This document shows positions 55,895-64,000 of a DNA stretch of 64,000 bases, piece after piece. The notes below the pieces were generated by a model. The model was not told the origin of the DNA. It was given only the letters and a program-made list of their open reading frames with translations, and ran no database searches. Made by a program: the position numbers and the translations under genes. The DNA comes from Allorhodopirellula heiligendammensis (GTDB taxonomy: Bacteria; Planctomycetota; Planctomycetia; Pirellulales; Pirellulaceae), in NCBI RefSeq assembly GCF_007860105.1, contig NZ_SJPU01000002.1, positions 2,097,739 to 2,161,738 on the forward strand, read 5' to 3'. The stretch's first letter is position 1. Each line of letters opens with the position of its first letter.

Positions 55895-56514
55895 TTCGGT
55901 TGTTGGATATCACCATCGAGGCGGGTGAGTTCTCGTTGCGAAATTTTTCGCTCGAGGTTCGACCACGGGAATATGTCGTCTTGATGGGCAAGACAGGATG
56001 CGGAAAAACCTCCATCATGGAGACGATCTGTGGCTTGCGTCGCCCCGTTGCTGGTTCAATATGGATCGCAGGCACGGACGTGACGAATTTTTTGCCAGGC
56101 GACCGACAGGTTGGTTACGTGCCACAAGATCTAGCCTTGTTTCCAACGATGAATGTGGCTGAGCATCTCGAGTTCGCATTACGAATTCGACGTGTGGCAG
56201 CCAAACAGATAGCAGATCGGAAATTAAAAACAGCCGCGATGTTAGGGATCACGCATCTGCTCGATCGCAATGTACAAGGCCTCAGTGGTGGTGAGGCGCA
56301 GCGAGTCGCTTTGGGGCGTGCACTCGCGTTCGAACCAACGGTCTTACTCCTCGACGAACCACTCAGTGCACTCGATGAACAAACTCGCGAGGAAATGTTA
56401 GCGTTGCTGCTCTCGATCAAAGCAGAAACTCACGTCACCACTCTTCATGTCACCCACCAATCGGCCGAAGCAATAGTACTCGCCGACCGCTGCGTCCGCA
56501 TTCCAGCTGAGTAG
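55891..56514 (+). CDS. ABC transporter ATPase, short ModC-like
   Basis: The ATPase has 207 residues with complete motifs: Walker A GKTGCGKTS near residue 34, Q-loop GYVPQDLALFP, signature LSGGEAQRVALGRAL near 130, Walker B VLLLDEPLSALD, and a switch His in LHVTHQSAEA. ModC proteins normally have 350 or so residues with a C-terminal TOBE (Mop-like) molybdate sensor, which is absent here. It works with the coupled permease. Substrate is inferred from the permease only. Confidence 0.88.
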   Translation: MIRLLDITIEAGEFSLRNFSLEVRPREYVVLMGKTGCGKTSIMETICGLRRPVAGSIWIAGTDVTNFLPGDRQVGYVPQDLALFPTMNVAEHLEFALRIRRVAAKQIADRKLKTAAMLGITHLLDRNVQGLSGGEAQRVALGRALAFEPTVLLLDEPLSALDEQTREEMLALLLSIKAETHVTTLHVTHQSAEAIVLADRCVRIPAE

Positions 56515-56600
56515 TAGGGTCTCGCCGAGAGACCGAATCGAGTTCGGGAGAGGTGAATGATCGTGTGATGACCAATCGAGCCTCGGTGAGACTCGTCTAC

Positions 56601-59600
56601 TCAGCAATCTGCCCACGTCGGTCCTGAGGCCACGTCGACTTTCAACGGCACATCGAGCTCCATCACACTCGTCATGGCTTCGACAACCAGTTCGGTGAGC
56701 GCCTCGACCTCGTCGGCGGGTGTCTCCAATAATAATTCATCGTGGATCTGCAGTAGTAATCGGGCTTTCAACGGACTCTGTTTCAACTGATCATGAACCC
56801 GCAGCATCGCGAGTTTAATCAGGTCTGCGGCAGTCCCCTGAATTGGCATGTTGATAGCAATTCGTTCGACCTCGGTGAGGCTGCGGCGTTTTTCGGGAGG
56901 CAGCTTCGACAGATCTCGGACGCCTTGCAATTCGCGTCGACGGCCCAACATCGTCGATACGTAACCTTCACTGCGACAGCGAGCGAGCGTTTCCATCATG
57001 AACTGTTCGACCCCTGAATATCTTTGGAAATACTGCTCGATATAGTCGCGTGCTTCCTCCTTGGGAATGCTGAGTGTCTTTGCCAAGCCGAACGGACTCT
57101 GTCCATAGACGATGCCAAAGTTGATCGTTTTTGCGATTCGCCGCAGTTCACTGGTCACATCCGCTTCGGAGATACCATTGACCTCGGCCGCCACGCGGGT
57201 GTGGATATCGGCGTCGTCACGATAGGCCTGCAGCAAGGCCTCATCGCCACTGTAATGCGCCAGCACGCGGAGTTCGATCTGCGAATAATCCGCCCCGAGC
57301 AGCACCCAGCCTGGTTCGCTCGCCGTGAACGCACCACGGATCGCTTTGCCCTGTTCCGTCCGTATGGGAATGTTCTGTAGGTTCGGTTCGCTGCTGCTGA
57401 GCCTTCCCGTCGCTGCGACGTCTTGTCGATAGGATGTATGAACCCGGCCTGTCTTTTCACAAATCAACTGCGGCAACGTGTCGATGTATGTGTTTTTGAG
57501 CTTGGTCGCTTGGCGGTACTGCAGCAGATGGCGGGCGATGTCATGATTGACGGCGAGTTGCGATAACACGTCTGCATCGGTACTGATGCCGGTTTTGGTC
57601 TTCTTGATGACTGGCAGCCCGAGTTCATCAAACAACACCCCTGCGAGCTGTTTCGGGCTATCAAGATTAAATGAATGCCCAGCGGCGGCAAACACGATCG
57701 TCTGCAAGTCGGCGATCTCCGCCTCGAACCGACCACTCATTTCAGCGAGTGTCTCCGCATCCACTCGGATGCCGTTGGTTTCCATCTCGATCAGCACCTC
57801 GACCAGCGGTATCTCTAAGGTCTGATAGAGTTCTTCGAGCCCTCGTTCGGCGAGCTCATGATGCGAAATTTCGGAGATACGCAGTGGCACGTCGACATCT
57901 TCGCAGGCGTACGGCGCGACGACATCGACTGGTACCTGGTCCATCCGGATTTGCTTCTTGCCTGTCCCGATTAAGTCCTTGATCGGCGTCGTCGTATGAT
58001 CAAGTCGTCGTCGTGAAAGATCGTCGAGTGTGTGATTGCGGCGACCTGGATTGAGCAGGTAATCGGCGATCATGGTGTCGGTACGAATACCGCCCAGCAC
58101 CACACCTGAAATAGGGTGGCCTGAGTGAGGGTGCATGGTACCGTTGCTTGTCGACGCCTTTCCGGCAGCCGACCGCAGGACAATCGCATCGAACTTAATG
58201 TTGTGACCGACCTTTTCGATCTTGTCCGACTCCAGCACTGGACGTAGGGTCTCGATGACCAACGTCTCGTCGAGCGTGACATCACCGAGCGGGGCGCGAA
58301 TCGGAATGTACGCTGCTGCGCCGACGTCCCAGGCGATGGAGATGCCGACTAAATCACATCCGCGGGCATGTGTGCTGGTCGTTTCAGTATCGATCGCGAT
58401 CTGCTGTTTTCCCTCCAACAGGTTGGCGAGATCCCGCAGCTCGGCTTCACTCGTGATCGTTCGATAGTCCGTCGCCCACTCTGCTTCGCTCGGTTCACTG
58501 GCGTCCGAGCCGTTGGCGATACCGCCGAGCAGTTCGGCTGCGCGAGTGCGAAGTCGGCGGAAACCGAACTCCTGCAAGAGCGCGTCCACCCGGGGCAAGT
58601 CGGCGGCCGCCCGGACCGAGCGACTCCATGGGATGGGTGAATCGACGTCTTTGCGGAGCGCCACTAATGAACGGCTGAGCATTGCTTGCTCACGTCCTTC
58701 CATCAGGTTCTGCTTGCGTTTCTTACCCGTCATTTTGTCGGCGTTGTCGAGAATACCTTCGAGCGTATCGTACTGCTCAAGGAGACTCTGAGCGAGCTTG
58801 GGACCGATCAAAGAGATCCCAGGCACGTTATCGACGGGATCACCCACGAGCGACTGGTAGTCGACGACCTGGTCAGGGCGAATTCCCCACAGCTCCCATA
58901 ACCTCGCCGCATCGATCAGTTCGTCTTTTCTAAGATTGTAAATCTGGGTGTGCGGTGTGATGAGTTGACGACAATCCTTGTCGCTGGTCACGACGAGACA
59001 ATCACCACCGGCTGCTTGTACCTTGGCCGCGACCGTAGCGAGCAGATCATCGGCTTCAAAACCCGCTTGTTCCATAATCCCAATCCCCATCGCGTCGACA
59101 ATTTGACGGATCAGAGGGATCTGTTGCCGCAATTCGTCGGGCATCGACTCCCGATGGGCCTTGTATTCGGGATAGAGGTCATTGCGGAACGTGATCGCGC
59201 CTCTGTCGAACGCTGCAATGAGGTAGTCAGGATTCTTGCGGGCAATCAGCTCCAACATATCCCCGACGAATCCGTAGACTGCTGCAACGGGCAATCCACC
59301 CGTACTGGTCATGGGCGGCAAGGCATGGAAAACCTGATAGATCAGCGAATGCGAATCGATGATCACGACGAGTTGCCCAGAGAGATCGGGTACAGGCTCG
59401 TCAAGGGACGGCGCGATCGCCCGTCGCAAAATCTCAGGTAGCGACTCGGACGCAATGCCCACCGCATCGTGCCGCTGCTGACGCGCGGCGGCATCCTCGC
59501 GTACCCGGGAGCCTTGCGGTGAATCATCTGCGAGGGTGACGCCCGCCGGTTGTAGGGGCGGCACGTTTGGATGACTCGGTGGCGTCGACTTCGGCTCCGC

Positions 59601-59711
59601 ACTCCTGGCAGCTCGGCGGGCTGGGGCCGCGCTCGATGGTGGATCCTGCGTCTCAAACCCACTGAACATCAATTGATCGTCTGGTTTCGATGCGGGTCGC
59701 GATTTGGCCAT
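56601..59711 (-). CDS. polA: DNA polymerase I
   Basis: The 1036-residue protein has all three domains: 5' nuclease (IIDSHSLIYQVFHAL from about residue 112, GFEADDLLATVA, SDKDCRQLI), 3'-5' exonuclease (AIDTETTSTHARG, intact DxE) and polymerase (motif A DYSQIELRVLAHYSGD, motif B RRIAKTINFGIVYGQ, motif C QIHDELLLE). It carries an unusual N-terminal extension of about 110 Pro/Ala/Ser/Arg-rich residues containing QLMFSGF, a possible sliding-clamp binding motif. The enzyme repairs DNA and removes Okazaki primers. Confidence 0.96.
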   Translation of the reverse strand: MAKSRPASKPDDQLMFSGFETQDPPSSAAPARRAARSAEPKSTPPSHPNVPPLQPAGVTLADDSPQGSRVREDAAARQQRHDAVGIASESLPEILRRAIAPSLDEPVPDLSGQLVVIIDSHSLIYQVFHALPPMTSTGGLPVAAVYGFVGDMLELIARKNPDYLIAAFDRGAITFRNDLYPEYKAHRESMPDELRQQIPLIRQIVDAMGIGIMEQAGFEADDLLATVAAKVQAAGGDCLVVTSDKDCRQLITPHTQIYNLRKDELIDAARLWELWGIRPDQVVDYQSLVGDPVDNVPGISLIGPKLAQSLLEQYDTLEGILDNADKMTGKKRKQNLMEGREQAMLSRSLVALRKDVDSPIPWSRSVRAAADLPRVDALLQEFGFRRLRTRAAELLGGIANGSDASEPSEAEWATDYRTITSEAELRDLANLLEGKQQIAIDTETTSTHARGCDLVGISIAWDVGAAAYIPIRAPLGDVTLDETLVIETLRPVLESDKIEKVGHNIKFDAIVLRSAAGKASTSNGTMHPHSGHPISGVVLGGIRTDTMIADYLLNPGRRNHTLDDLSRRRLDHTTTPIKDLIGTGKKQIRMDQVPVDVVAPYACEDVDVPLRISEISHHELAERGLEELYQTLEIPLVEVLIEMETNGIRVDAETLAEMSGRFEAEIADLQTIVFAAAGHSFNLDSPKQLAGVLFDELGLPVIKKTKTGISTDADVLSQLAVNHDIARHLLQYRQATKLKNTYIDTLPQLICEKTGRVHTSYRQDVAATGRLSSSEPNLQNIPIRTEQGKAIRGAFTASEPGWVLLGADYSQIELRVLAHYSGDEALLQAYRDDADIHTRVAAEVNGISEADVTSELRRIAKTINFGIVYGQSPFGLAKTLSIPKEEARDYIEQYFQRYSGVEQFMMETLARCRSEGYVSTMLGRRRELQGVRDLSKLPPEKRRSLTEVERIAINMPIQGTAADLIKLAMLRVHDQLKQSPLKARLLLQIHDELLLETPADEVEALTELVVEAMTSVMELDVPLKVDVASGPTWADC

Positions 59712-59924
59712 GCGGTCAGTGACGTTCTAAGGCGGCGGAGAAAGAATAGAATAGTGACGATTTGACAAAGTAATCGTCGTCCCCGATTCTAACAGAGCCC
59801 TGGTCTCCCGAAAGGCACAGGCGTTCTCCAGACGGGGCATCACTCATCTCCCATGTGCTTGAAGAACAAGCACCGGTCGTCACGAAAGTCTGCTGTCACG
59901 CTCACCAAGTACGATTCGCCGCGT

Positions 59925-61787
59925 CTAGCGTTTGATCTCAAACTCAACGGTGGCTTGGCCGTATTTTTTGCCGTGGATATCTTCCATTGTCAAACGCAGT
60001 TGATAGCGGCCGGGGTCGATGGCATCGGGAAGATACATTTGGTACGCGATGAAGTAATCTCGCAGGTGGTTCTTGGAGATTTGGTGATCCTCAGGTAGCG
60101 TTTGACTAGCGATTCGCTGGCCATCCGCATCGAGTAGGTCGTAGCTACCCCGCAAACGCGTTTCAAATCCACCGTCGACGGAGTTCGCAACAAAGTTATC
60201 GATTTCGCAGTACAGGATCACTTCCTGTCCGGCGGCAAAGCGTCGATTGGGGAACGGTTTGATTTGGCCGTAAGCTTCGATTTCCGTACAGAATTCGAGT
60301 CCGCGAACTTCGAGCGAATCGCTAGCAGCGGCCAAATACCCAGTCGCTTTGCGAATTTCTGGGAGGGCAGAACTGAACCGATGCGAGGGCACTGGATGTC
60401 CCTTGGGATCGACAATCTTCCATAGTCCGAGCAATTGGTGACGCAGGTACTGCGCTTCTTCCTCCGACAGACCTTCCAAATGGTCGACGGCACGGTCGGG
60501 GTCGCCCGACAAGACCATCAGATGGCGGGCGACGACCTGACGGCGATGCCGGTCGGCATCACTCTCGGCGGGAACGTCCTGCTGCAAGCGGGCGACGAGA
60601 GCGTCGAACAATTCGGCATCACTGAGTGTGGAGACGCCGCTGGAAGCTACCGACGTGCTCTCTGACTTCGTAACTGGCGGCGAATCGCTCAACGACATCG
60701 ATACGCTGGCGGGCGATTCCTCTTGGTCGCTGAATGTCATTCTCTGAGGATCGTGGTCGACGGCATCAGGTGCTCGCATCTCACGAATAGAGATGTCTGA
60801 TAGAGTGCCAAGGGCAGGTTCATCGGTCGTGCTTAGAGATGCTTGTTGAATGGCAGGTTGCCCAGCGAGCGATGGTTGCGCTACTGCGTTGGCAACGGCG
60901 GTTCTCTCGGTTCCGGCGAGAGCGGTGGCGATGTTCGCATTCGCAGCGGGCTGAGAGATGCCGATGCGTGCCGGTTTGACATCTCGGTCGGGGACCACCG
61001 TCGGCAGATCGGGTAGTTCATCAAACGCGGCTGCCAAGGCATCGTCGATTGACCAAGGCTGGTCCGTCTCGCGGGCCCGGCGGTGTGCGCTAGCAATCAG
61101 CTTGGTCACTGCAGCTTTCTGAATTTCTGGCGGTACACCCTGCAGGGCGTTGATCAGATCGCTGATATCGACCCCGCTGTAGTTCTGGGGCAGGTCGAGC
61201 GACGGGGCAGGTGCTTCCGGTTCGATCGGCATACTGGCGGAAACCTGCGCGATTTCTGGAGCAGCTGACCGAGTGTGGTGTGAATGTTGATTCGCGTCTG
61301 CGACCGGTGCTGTTTGCGATGGTGGCGGGGCGGTGTACCCAGCGAGTTCACTCATCGTTCTGCGAGTGTCCGCCGGCGGAGGAGAAGTGGTGGTGCGGTG
61401 AGCAACTTGTCGGGTAGTGGCGAGCCGTTGTTCGACGGGCTCAATCTTCGTTTCGGGAACGGCATTTTCGCTGGTAACTTGGACCTGCGAAGCAGAACTC
61501 TTGATTTCGCCCTGGTTTCCGCCCAGTTTATTGGCGGCCTGCGCTTGGGCAGGCCCTGCCATGGATGGGCCGTGAATCGACGGTGGCGAGTTATCTAACG
61601 CTCGGTGCCTGGCCAAAGGCGTCGAGAGTCCTCCATACTGACATCCTGACAGCGTCGCGATCGCACCTCCCGCGAGGATAGAAATGGCCCCTAAACGATG
61701 TCCTAAACCGATTGCCTTTCGCCGGCGGAGGCCAAAAAGCGAACAGAACAAGCGTCGAGATCGATGGCGAAATTGGATCGCGTGCAT
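59925..61787 (-). CDS. probable lipoprotein of unknown function
   Basis: A signal helix ends in the lipobox ATLSGC near residue 50. Starting at ATG 61787 (MHAIQFRHRSRRLF) leaves a long basic leader; the frame is open ten codons further to 61817. The next 280 residues are low-complexity Pro/Ala/Ser/Thr/Gln with a helical island (QNYSGVDISDLINALQGVP, EIQKAAVTKLIASAHRR). The C-terminal 240 residues are globular and beta-rich (LEFCTEIEAYGQIKPF, EVILYCEIDNFV, YQLRLTMEDIHGKKYGQATVEF). No homologue is recognised. Confidence 0.78.
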   Translation of the reverse strand: MHAIQFRHRSRRLFCSLFGLRRRKAIGLGHRLGAISILAGGAIATLSGCQYGGLSTPLARHRALDNSPPSIHGPSMAGPAQAQAANKLGGNQGEIKSSASQVQVTSENAVPETKIEPVEQRLATTRQVAHRTTTSPPPADTRRTMSELAGYTAPPPSQTAPVADANQHSHHTRSAAPEIAQVSASMPIEPEAPAPSLDLPQNYSGVDISDLINALQGVPPEIQKAAVTKLIASAHRRARETDQPWSIDDALAAAFDELPDLPTVVPDRDVKPARIGISQPAANANIATALAGTERTAVANAVAQPSLAGQPAIQQASLSTTDEPALGTLSDISIREMRAPDAVDHDPQRMTFSDQEESPASVSMSLSDSPPVTKSESTSVASSGVSTLSDAELFDALVARLQQDVPAESDADRHRRQVVARHLMVLSGDPDRAVDHLEGLSEEEAQYLRHQLLGLWKIVDPKGHPVPSHRFSSALPEIRKATGYLAAASDSLEVRGLEFCTEIEAYGQIKPFPNRRFAAGQEVILYCEIDNFVANSVDGGFETRLRGSYDLLDADGQRIASQTLPEDHQISKNHLRDYFIAYQMYLPDAIDPGRYQLRLTMEDIHGKKYGQATVEFEIKR

Positions 61788-62062
61788 GAGGGGACCTTGC
61801 GAATGATGTCGCGACAAAAACAGAATGCGAGCCCATGGAACAGCCCGTAGCCTGTCGACGCTACAAAATCCTCCGCTCCCACGACAACGTCAATTGTTTC
61901 CGTGCCGGCTCTGTGGGATCCCCTCCCGAGGGAGGTCGTCCTGTTCGGTTTTCGCTGTGGATCGGATAAGATCCGGTCGGATCGAGGAGTGATTTTATTA
62001 ACCTCGTTCCTCTTTATCACTTTGATGCACGCTCGACTTTAAAATCTCCCAGGAAAGCACCT

Positions 62063-62341
62063 ATGAACGTCAACGAATATTTCGATGGAAATGTCAAATC
62101 GATTGGCTTTGAAAATAGCGAAGGCCGTGTTACATCAGGCGTGATGGCAGCGGGCGAATACGAATTTGGTACTAGCGAAAACGAACTGATGAAAGTTGTT
62201 TCGGGAACGCTGTCGGTGCAGTTGCCTGGTCAGGACTCCTTCGAGGACTTCTCGACCGGCCAAGAGTTTAAGGTTGCCGCCAATAAGAAATTCCAGGTTC
62301 GAGTGAGCGAGCCGACTGCGTATCTGTGTTTCTATCACTGA
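62063..62341 (+). CDS. ppnP: pyrimidine/purine nucleoside phosphorylase
   Basis: The 92-residue protein is a single cupin-fold domain with the YaiE/DUF1255 signature: [16 protein letters not shown] at the start, then [21 protein letters not shown] and the final [16 protein letters not shown]. PpnP of E. coli phosphorolyses a wide range of nucleosides to a base and ribose-1-phosphate. An AGGAAAG lies nine bases before the ATG. The gap to the next gene is eight bases, so the two are probably co-transcribed, with no obvious pathway link. Confidence 0.93.
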   Translation: MNVNEYFDGNVKSIGFENSEGRVTSGVMAAGEYEFGTSENELMKVVSGTLSVQLPGQDSFEDFSTGQEFKVAANKKFQVRVSEPTAYLCFYH

Positions 62342-62349
62342 GCACTAGC

Positions 62350-63855
62350 ATGGCTCCCATTCGAATCGCAATCGTCGGCGGCGGATTGTCGGGGCTGGCC
62401 ACTGGGGTGCACCTGCGGCTGTTGGCGAATTGTCACCGACTGCCACTGGAAATCACGCTTTTCGAAGCTTCCAGTCGGATTGGCGGTGTGATCCAAACCG
62501 AGCGCATTGTTGGACGTGACGGAGGAGAGTTTGTTGTCGATCATGGCGCGGACATGTTCGCGACCAACCCGCCCGCCGCGATCGAGTTGTGTCAGCGACT
62601 TGGTGTGGCAGATGGGCTCCTCCGGCCCCAACAGGTAGGCCGGGGCGCGATGATTGCCCGCGGTGATCGATTGATTCCGATCCCAGACGGGTTCGTGTTG
62701 ATGCGCGCCACCAAGATGATGTCGATGGTGTCGACGCCTTTACTTTCGCCACGGGGCAAACTGCGACTGCTCGCTGAACGCTTCGTTCGACCTCGTGATC
62801 CATCGCTTGAGGACGAGAGTGTTGGTTCCTTTGTCGCCCGTCGTTTGGGCCGCGAATGCCTGCAGAACATTGTCGCGCCGTTGGTCGCTGGTATCTACAC
62901 TGCCGATATCGATCGGCTCAGCATGGCCGCCACGATGAAACCCCTGTGGGACATGGAGGCACGTGATGGTTCGCTTGCTCGAGCCACCCTCCGGCGCAAG
63001 CGATCGGGTGAGGATGCAACCGAACGCACCAGCAGTGGAGCACGGTACGAGCAGTTTCGCGCCTTCCCGGGGGGCATGATCGAATTGATCCAAGCACTTG
63101 CCAGCGGCATTGGCAGCGACAATATCCGCTTAAACAGCCCTGTCGAGTCGCTGGCGACCACCGCCAACGGGACGGAATTAGGCCCAGGCGGTGAGTCGTT
63201 CGACCGCGTTGTCCTAGCCTCGCCGGCGCCTGTCTCCGCTCAATTGCTCGCGACGCTGCGCACCACGGCGGCCGCCGAGTCACACCTTCAAGCCATCGAC
63301 ACCGTTGTTTCTGAGCTTGGTGGCATTGGTTACGCATCGACAGCGATCGTCGTGATGGCAGTCCCCCGCCAAGCGATCGCGAGAATGCCGAAAACCTTTG
63401 GCTTTGTTGTCCCACCGAGCGAACAACGCACGATCTTGGCGGGAAGTTTTGCCAGTGAGAAGTTTTGCGGTCGGGCGCCGCACGATCATGTCATCATCCG
63501 CGCGTTCGCCGGCGGGGCGTTGCATCCCCAAGTCCTCGAACAGAGTGATGAGGCCATTGTCGAAATCGTTGCCAACGAACTCGGCGATATCATCGGACTC
63601 GATGTCTCCAAGAGTGTGCATGATTTCGCGGCATTCATAAAAGTCATTCGGTGGAACAAGGCCATGCCGCAATATGAAGTGGGCCATTTGCGCAAAGCTG
63701 CCGCGATCGATTCAGCGATTAGCCAGCTTCCGAATATTGAGCTGGTCACCAACGCCTATGGGGGCGTGGGGATCGCTCCCGTGATCGCCGCAGCCGAACG
63801 GGGAGCTCAACGCGTCCTCGCATCGGTCTCGAAAACTCAATGCAGTCCTGAATAG
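62350..63855 (+). CDS. hemY: oxygen-dependent protoporphyrinogen oxidase
   Basis: This FAD enzyme converts protoporphyrinogen IX to protoporphyrin IX, the step before haem. The dinucleotide motif IAIVGGGLSGLATGVHLRL begins at residue 5, FVVDHGADMF follows near 65, and the C-terminal FAD contact is NAYGGVGIAPVIAAAERG. From ATG 62350 the product is 501 residues, close to the bacterial HemY/PPO size (460-500). The eight codons upstream in frame overlap ppnP and are not used. The haem product would serve the cytochromes encoded elsewhere in the window. Confidence 0.94.
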   Translation: MAPIRIAIVGGGLSGLATGVHLRLLANCHRLPLEITLFEASSRIGGVIQTERIVGRDGGEFVVDHGADMFATNPPAAIELCQRLGVADGLLRPQQVGRGAMIARGDRLIPIPDGFVLMRATKMMSMVSTPLLSPRGKLRLLAERFVRPRDPSLEDESVGSFVARRLGRECLQNIVAPLVAGIYTADIDRLSMAATMKPLWDMEARDGSLARATLRRKRSGEDATERTSSGARYEQFRAFPGGMIELIQALASGIGSDNIRLNSPVESLATTANGTELGPGGESFDRVVLASPAPVSAQLLATLRTTAAAESHLQAIDTVVSELGGIGYASTAIVVMAVPRQAIARMPKTFGFVVPPSEQRTILAGSFASEKFCGRAPHDHVIIRAFAGGALHPQVLEQSDEAIVEIVANELGDIIGLDVSKSVHDFAAFIKVIRWNKAMPQYEVGHLRKAAAIDSAISQLPNIELVTNAYGGVGIAPVIAAAERGAQRVLASVSKTQCSPE

Positions 63856-63879
63856 GCGTCCGTTGCTAAAGGGGACGGG

Positions 63880-64000
63880 CTAGCGTTTCGATAAAGTTAC
63901 GATTGCCAATAATGCAAATATCGATAGGGGATTCGCAGTCAGGTAGAAAGCGAAGTATCCGATTGCGTCCATGAATGCCTTCAGCAGTTCAGCGTTCGAA
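63880..64000 (-). CDS. C-terminal end of a membrane protein (partial, cut by window edge)
   Basis: An uninterrupted minus-strand frame enters from the right edge and stops at 63880. The last 40 residues read AELLKAFMDAIGYFAFYL, a short turn, then LSIFALLAIVTLSKR, a typical C-terminal membrane helix with a basic end. Too little is visible to name it. Confidence 0.5.
   Translation of the reverse strand, partial: SNAELLKAFMDAIGYFAFYLTANPLSIFALLAIVTLSKR

Noticed and set aside
56518-56534. GGTCTC/GAGACC hairpin between the ABC ATPase and polA as a terminator
   Set aside because: Only six base pairs and no T-run on either strand.

Overview
The window looks like chromosome from a planctomycete of the Rhodopirellula/Pirellulaceae type. 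This is inferred from gene content: planctomycete-type c-type cytochrome domains, an iduronate-2-sulfatase-like sulfatase, a Tat-exported Gfo/Idh/MocA oxidoreductase, an SHD1 (SLA1-like) protein, paired PEP-CTERM proteins, a lysine-rich histone H1-like protein and several very large proteins with no recognised domain. No species call was possible without a search.

Layout of the backbone. 1-6300: oxidoreductase, esterase-like hydrolase, galactokinase and a di-haem cytochrome protein, all on the minus strand. 6500-14800: guaA, an EttA-type ABC-F ATPase with a clear terminator, then a histone-like gene almost touching a 1435-residue unknown. 15000-23700: an Rrf2 regulator divergent from a secreted mono-haem protein, trpC, an orphan sugar-type ABC ATPase, a membrane-anchored EEP-family enzyme and a 903-residue anchored protein. 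33950-44200: glgC, ferredoxin-NADP reductase, SHD1 protein, sulfatase, a Ser/Thr kinase with a PP2C phosphatase, and two tandem PEP-CTERM paralogues. 44350-51040: a tripartite RND efflux system split over two divergent units. 51270-64000: a PQQ-type propeller, FAD oxidoreductase, molybdate-type ABC permease and ATPase, polA, a probable lipoprotein, ppnP, a protoporphyrinogen oxidase and the tail of one more membrane protein.

Accessory region. Bases 23782-33745 form a roughly 10 kb integrated element. It lies at the 3' end of tRNA-Ser(UGA) (33727-33813, minus) and is bounded by an exact 22-bp direct repeat. A tyrosine recombinase (32070-33569) sits next to the tRNA. Just inside both ends are copies of TATCAGAAC spaced 11 bp apart, which look like recombinase or excisionase arm sites. 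A small HTH protein of excisionase type lies mid-island behind a palindrome and a divergent promoter. The cargo consists of small unrecognised proteins plus a mosaic of broken genes, including a degenerate class III cyclase-like protein coupled to a truncated two-TM class 3 lipase. By eye the island is less GC-rich than its flanks.

Stretches over 300 bases without a confident gene are described in their own entries: 16979-17294 (repeats), 23682-24454 (att and arm sites), 27139-27496 (promoter and operator), 30488-31259 (degenerate), 41503-41972 and 48962-49266 (promoter regions). In 6275-6569 I see nothing beyond a possible guaA leader.
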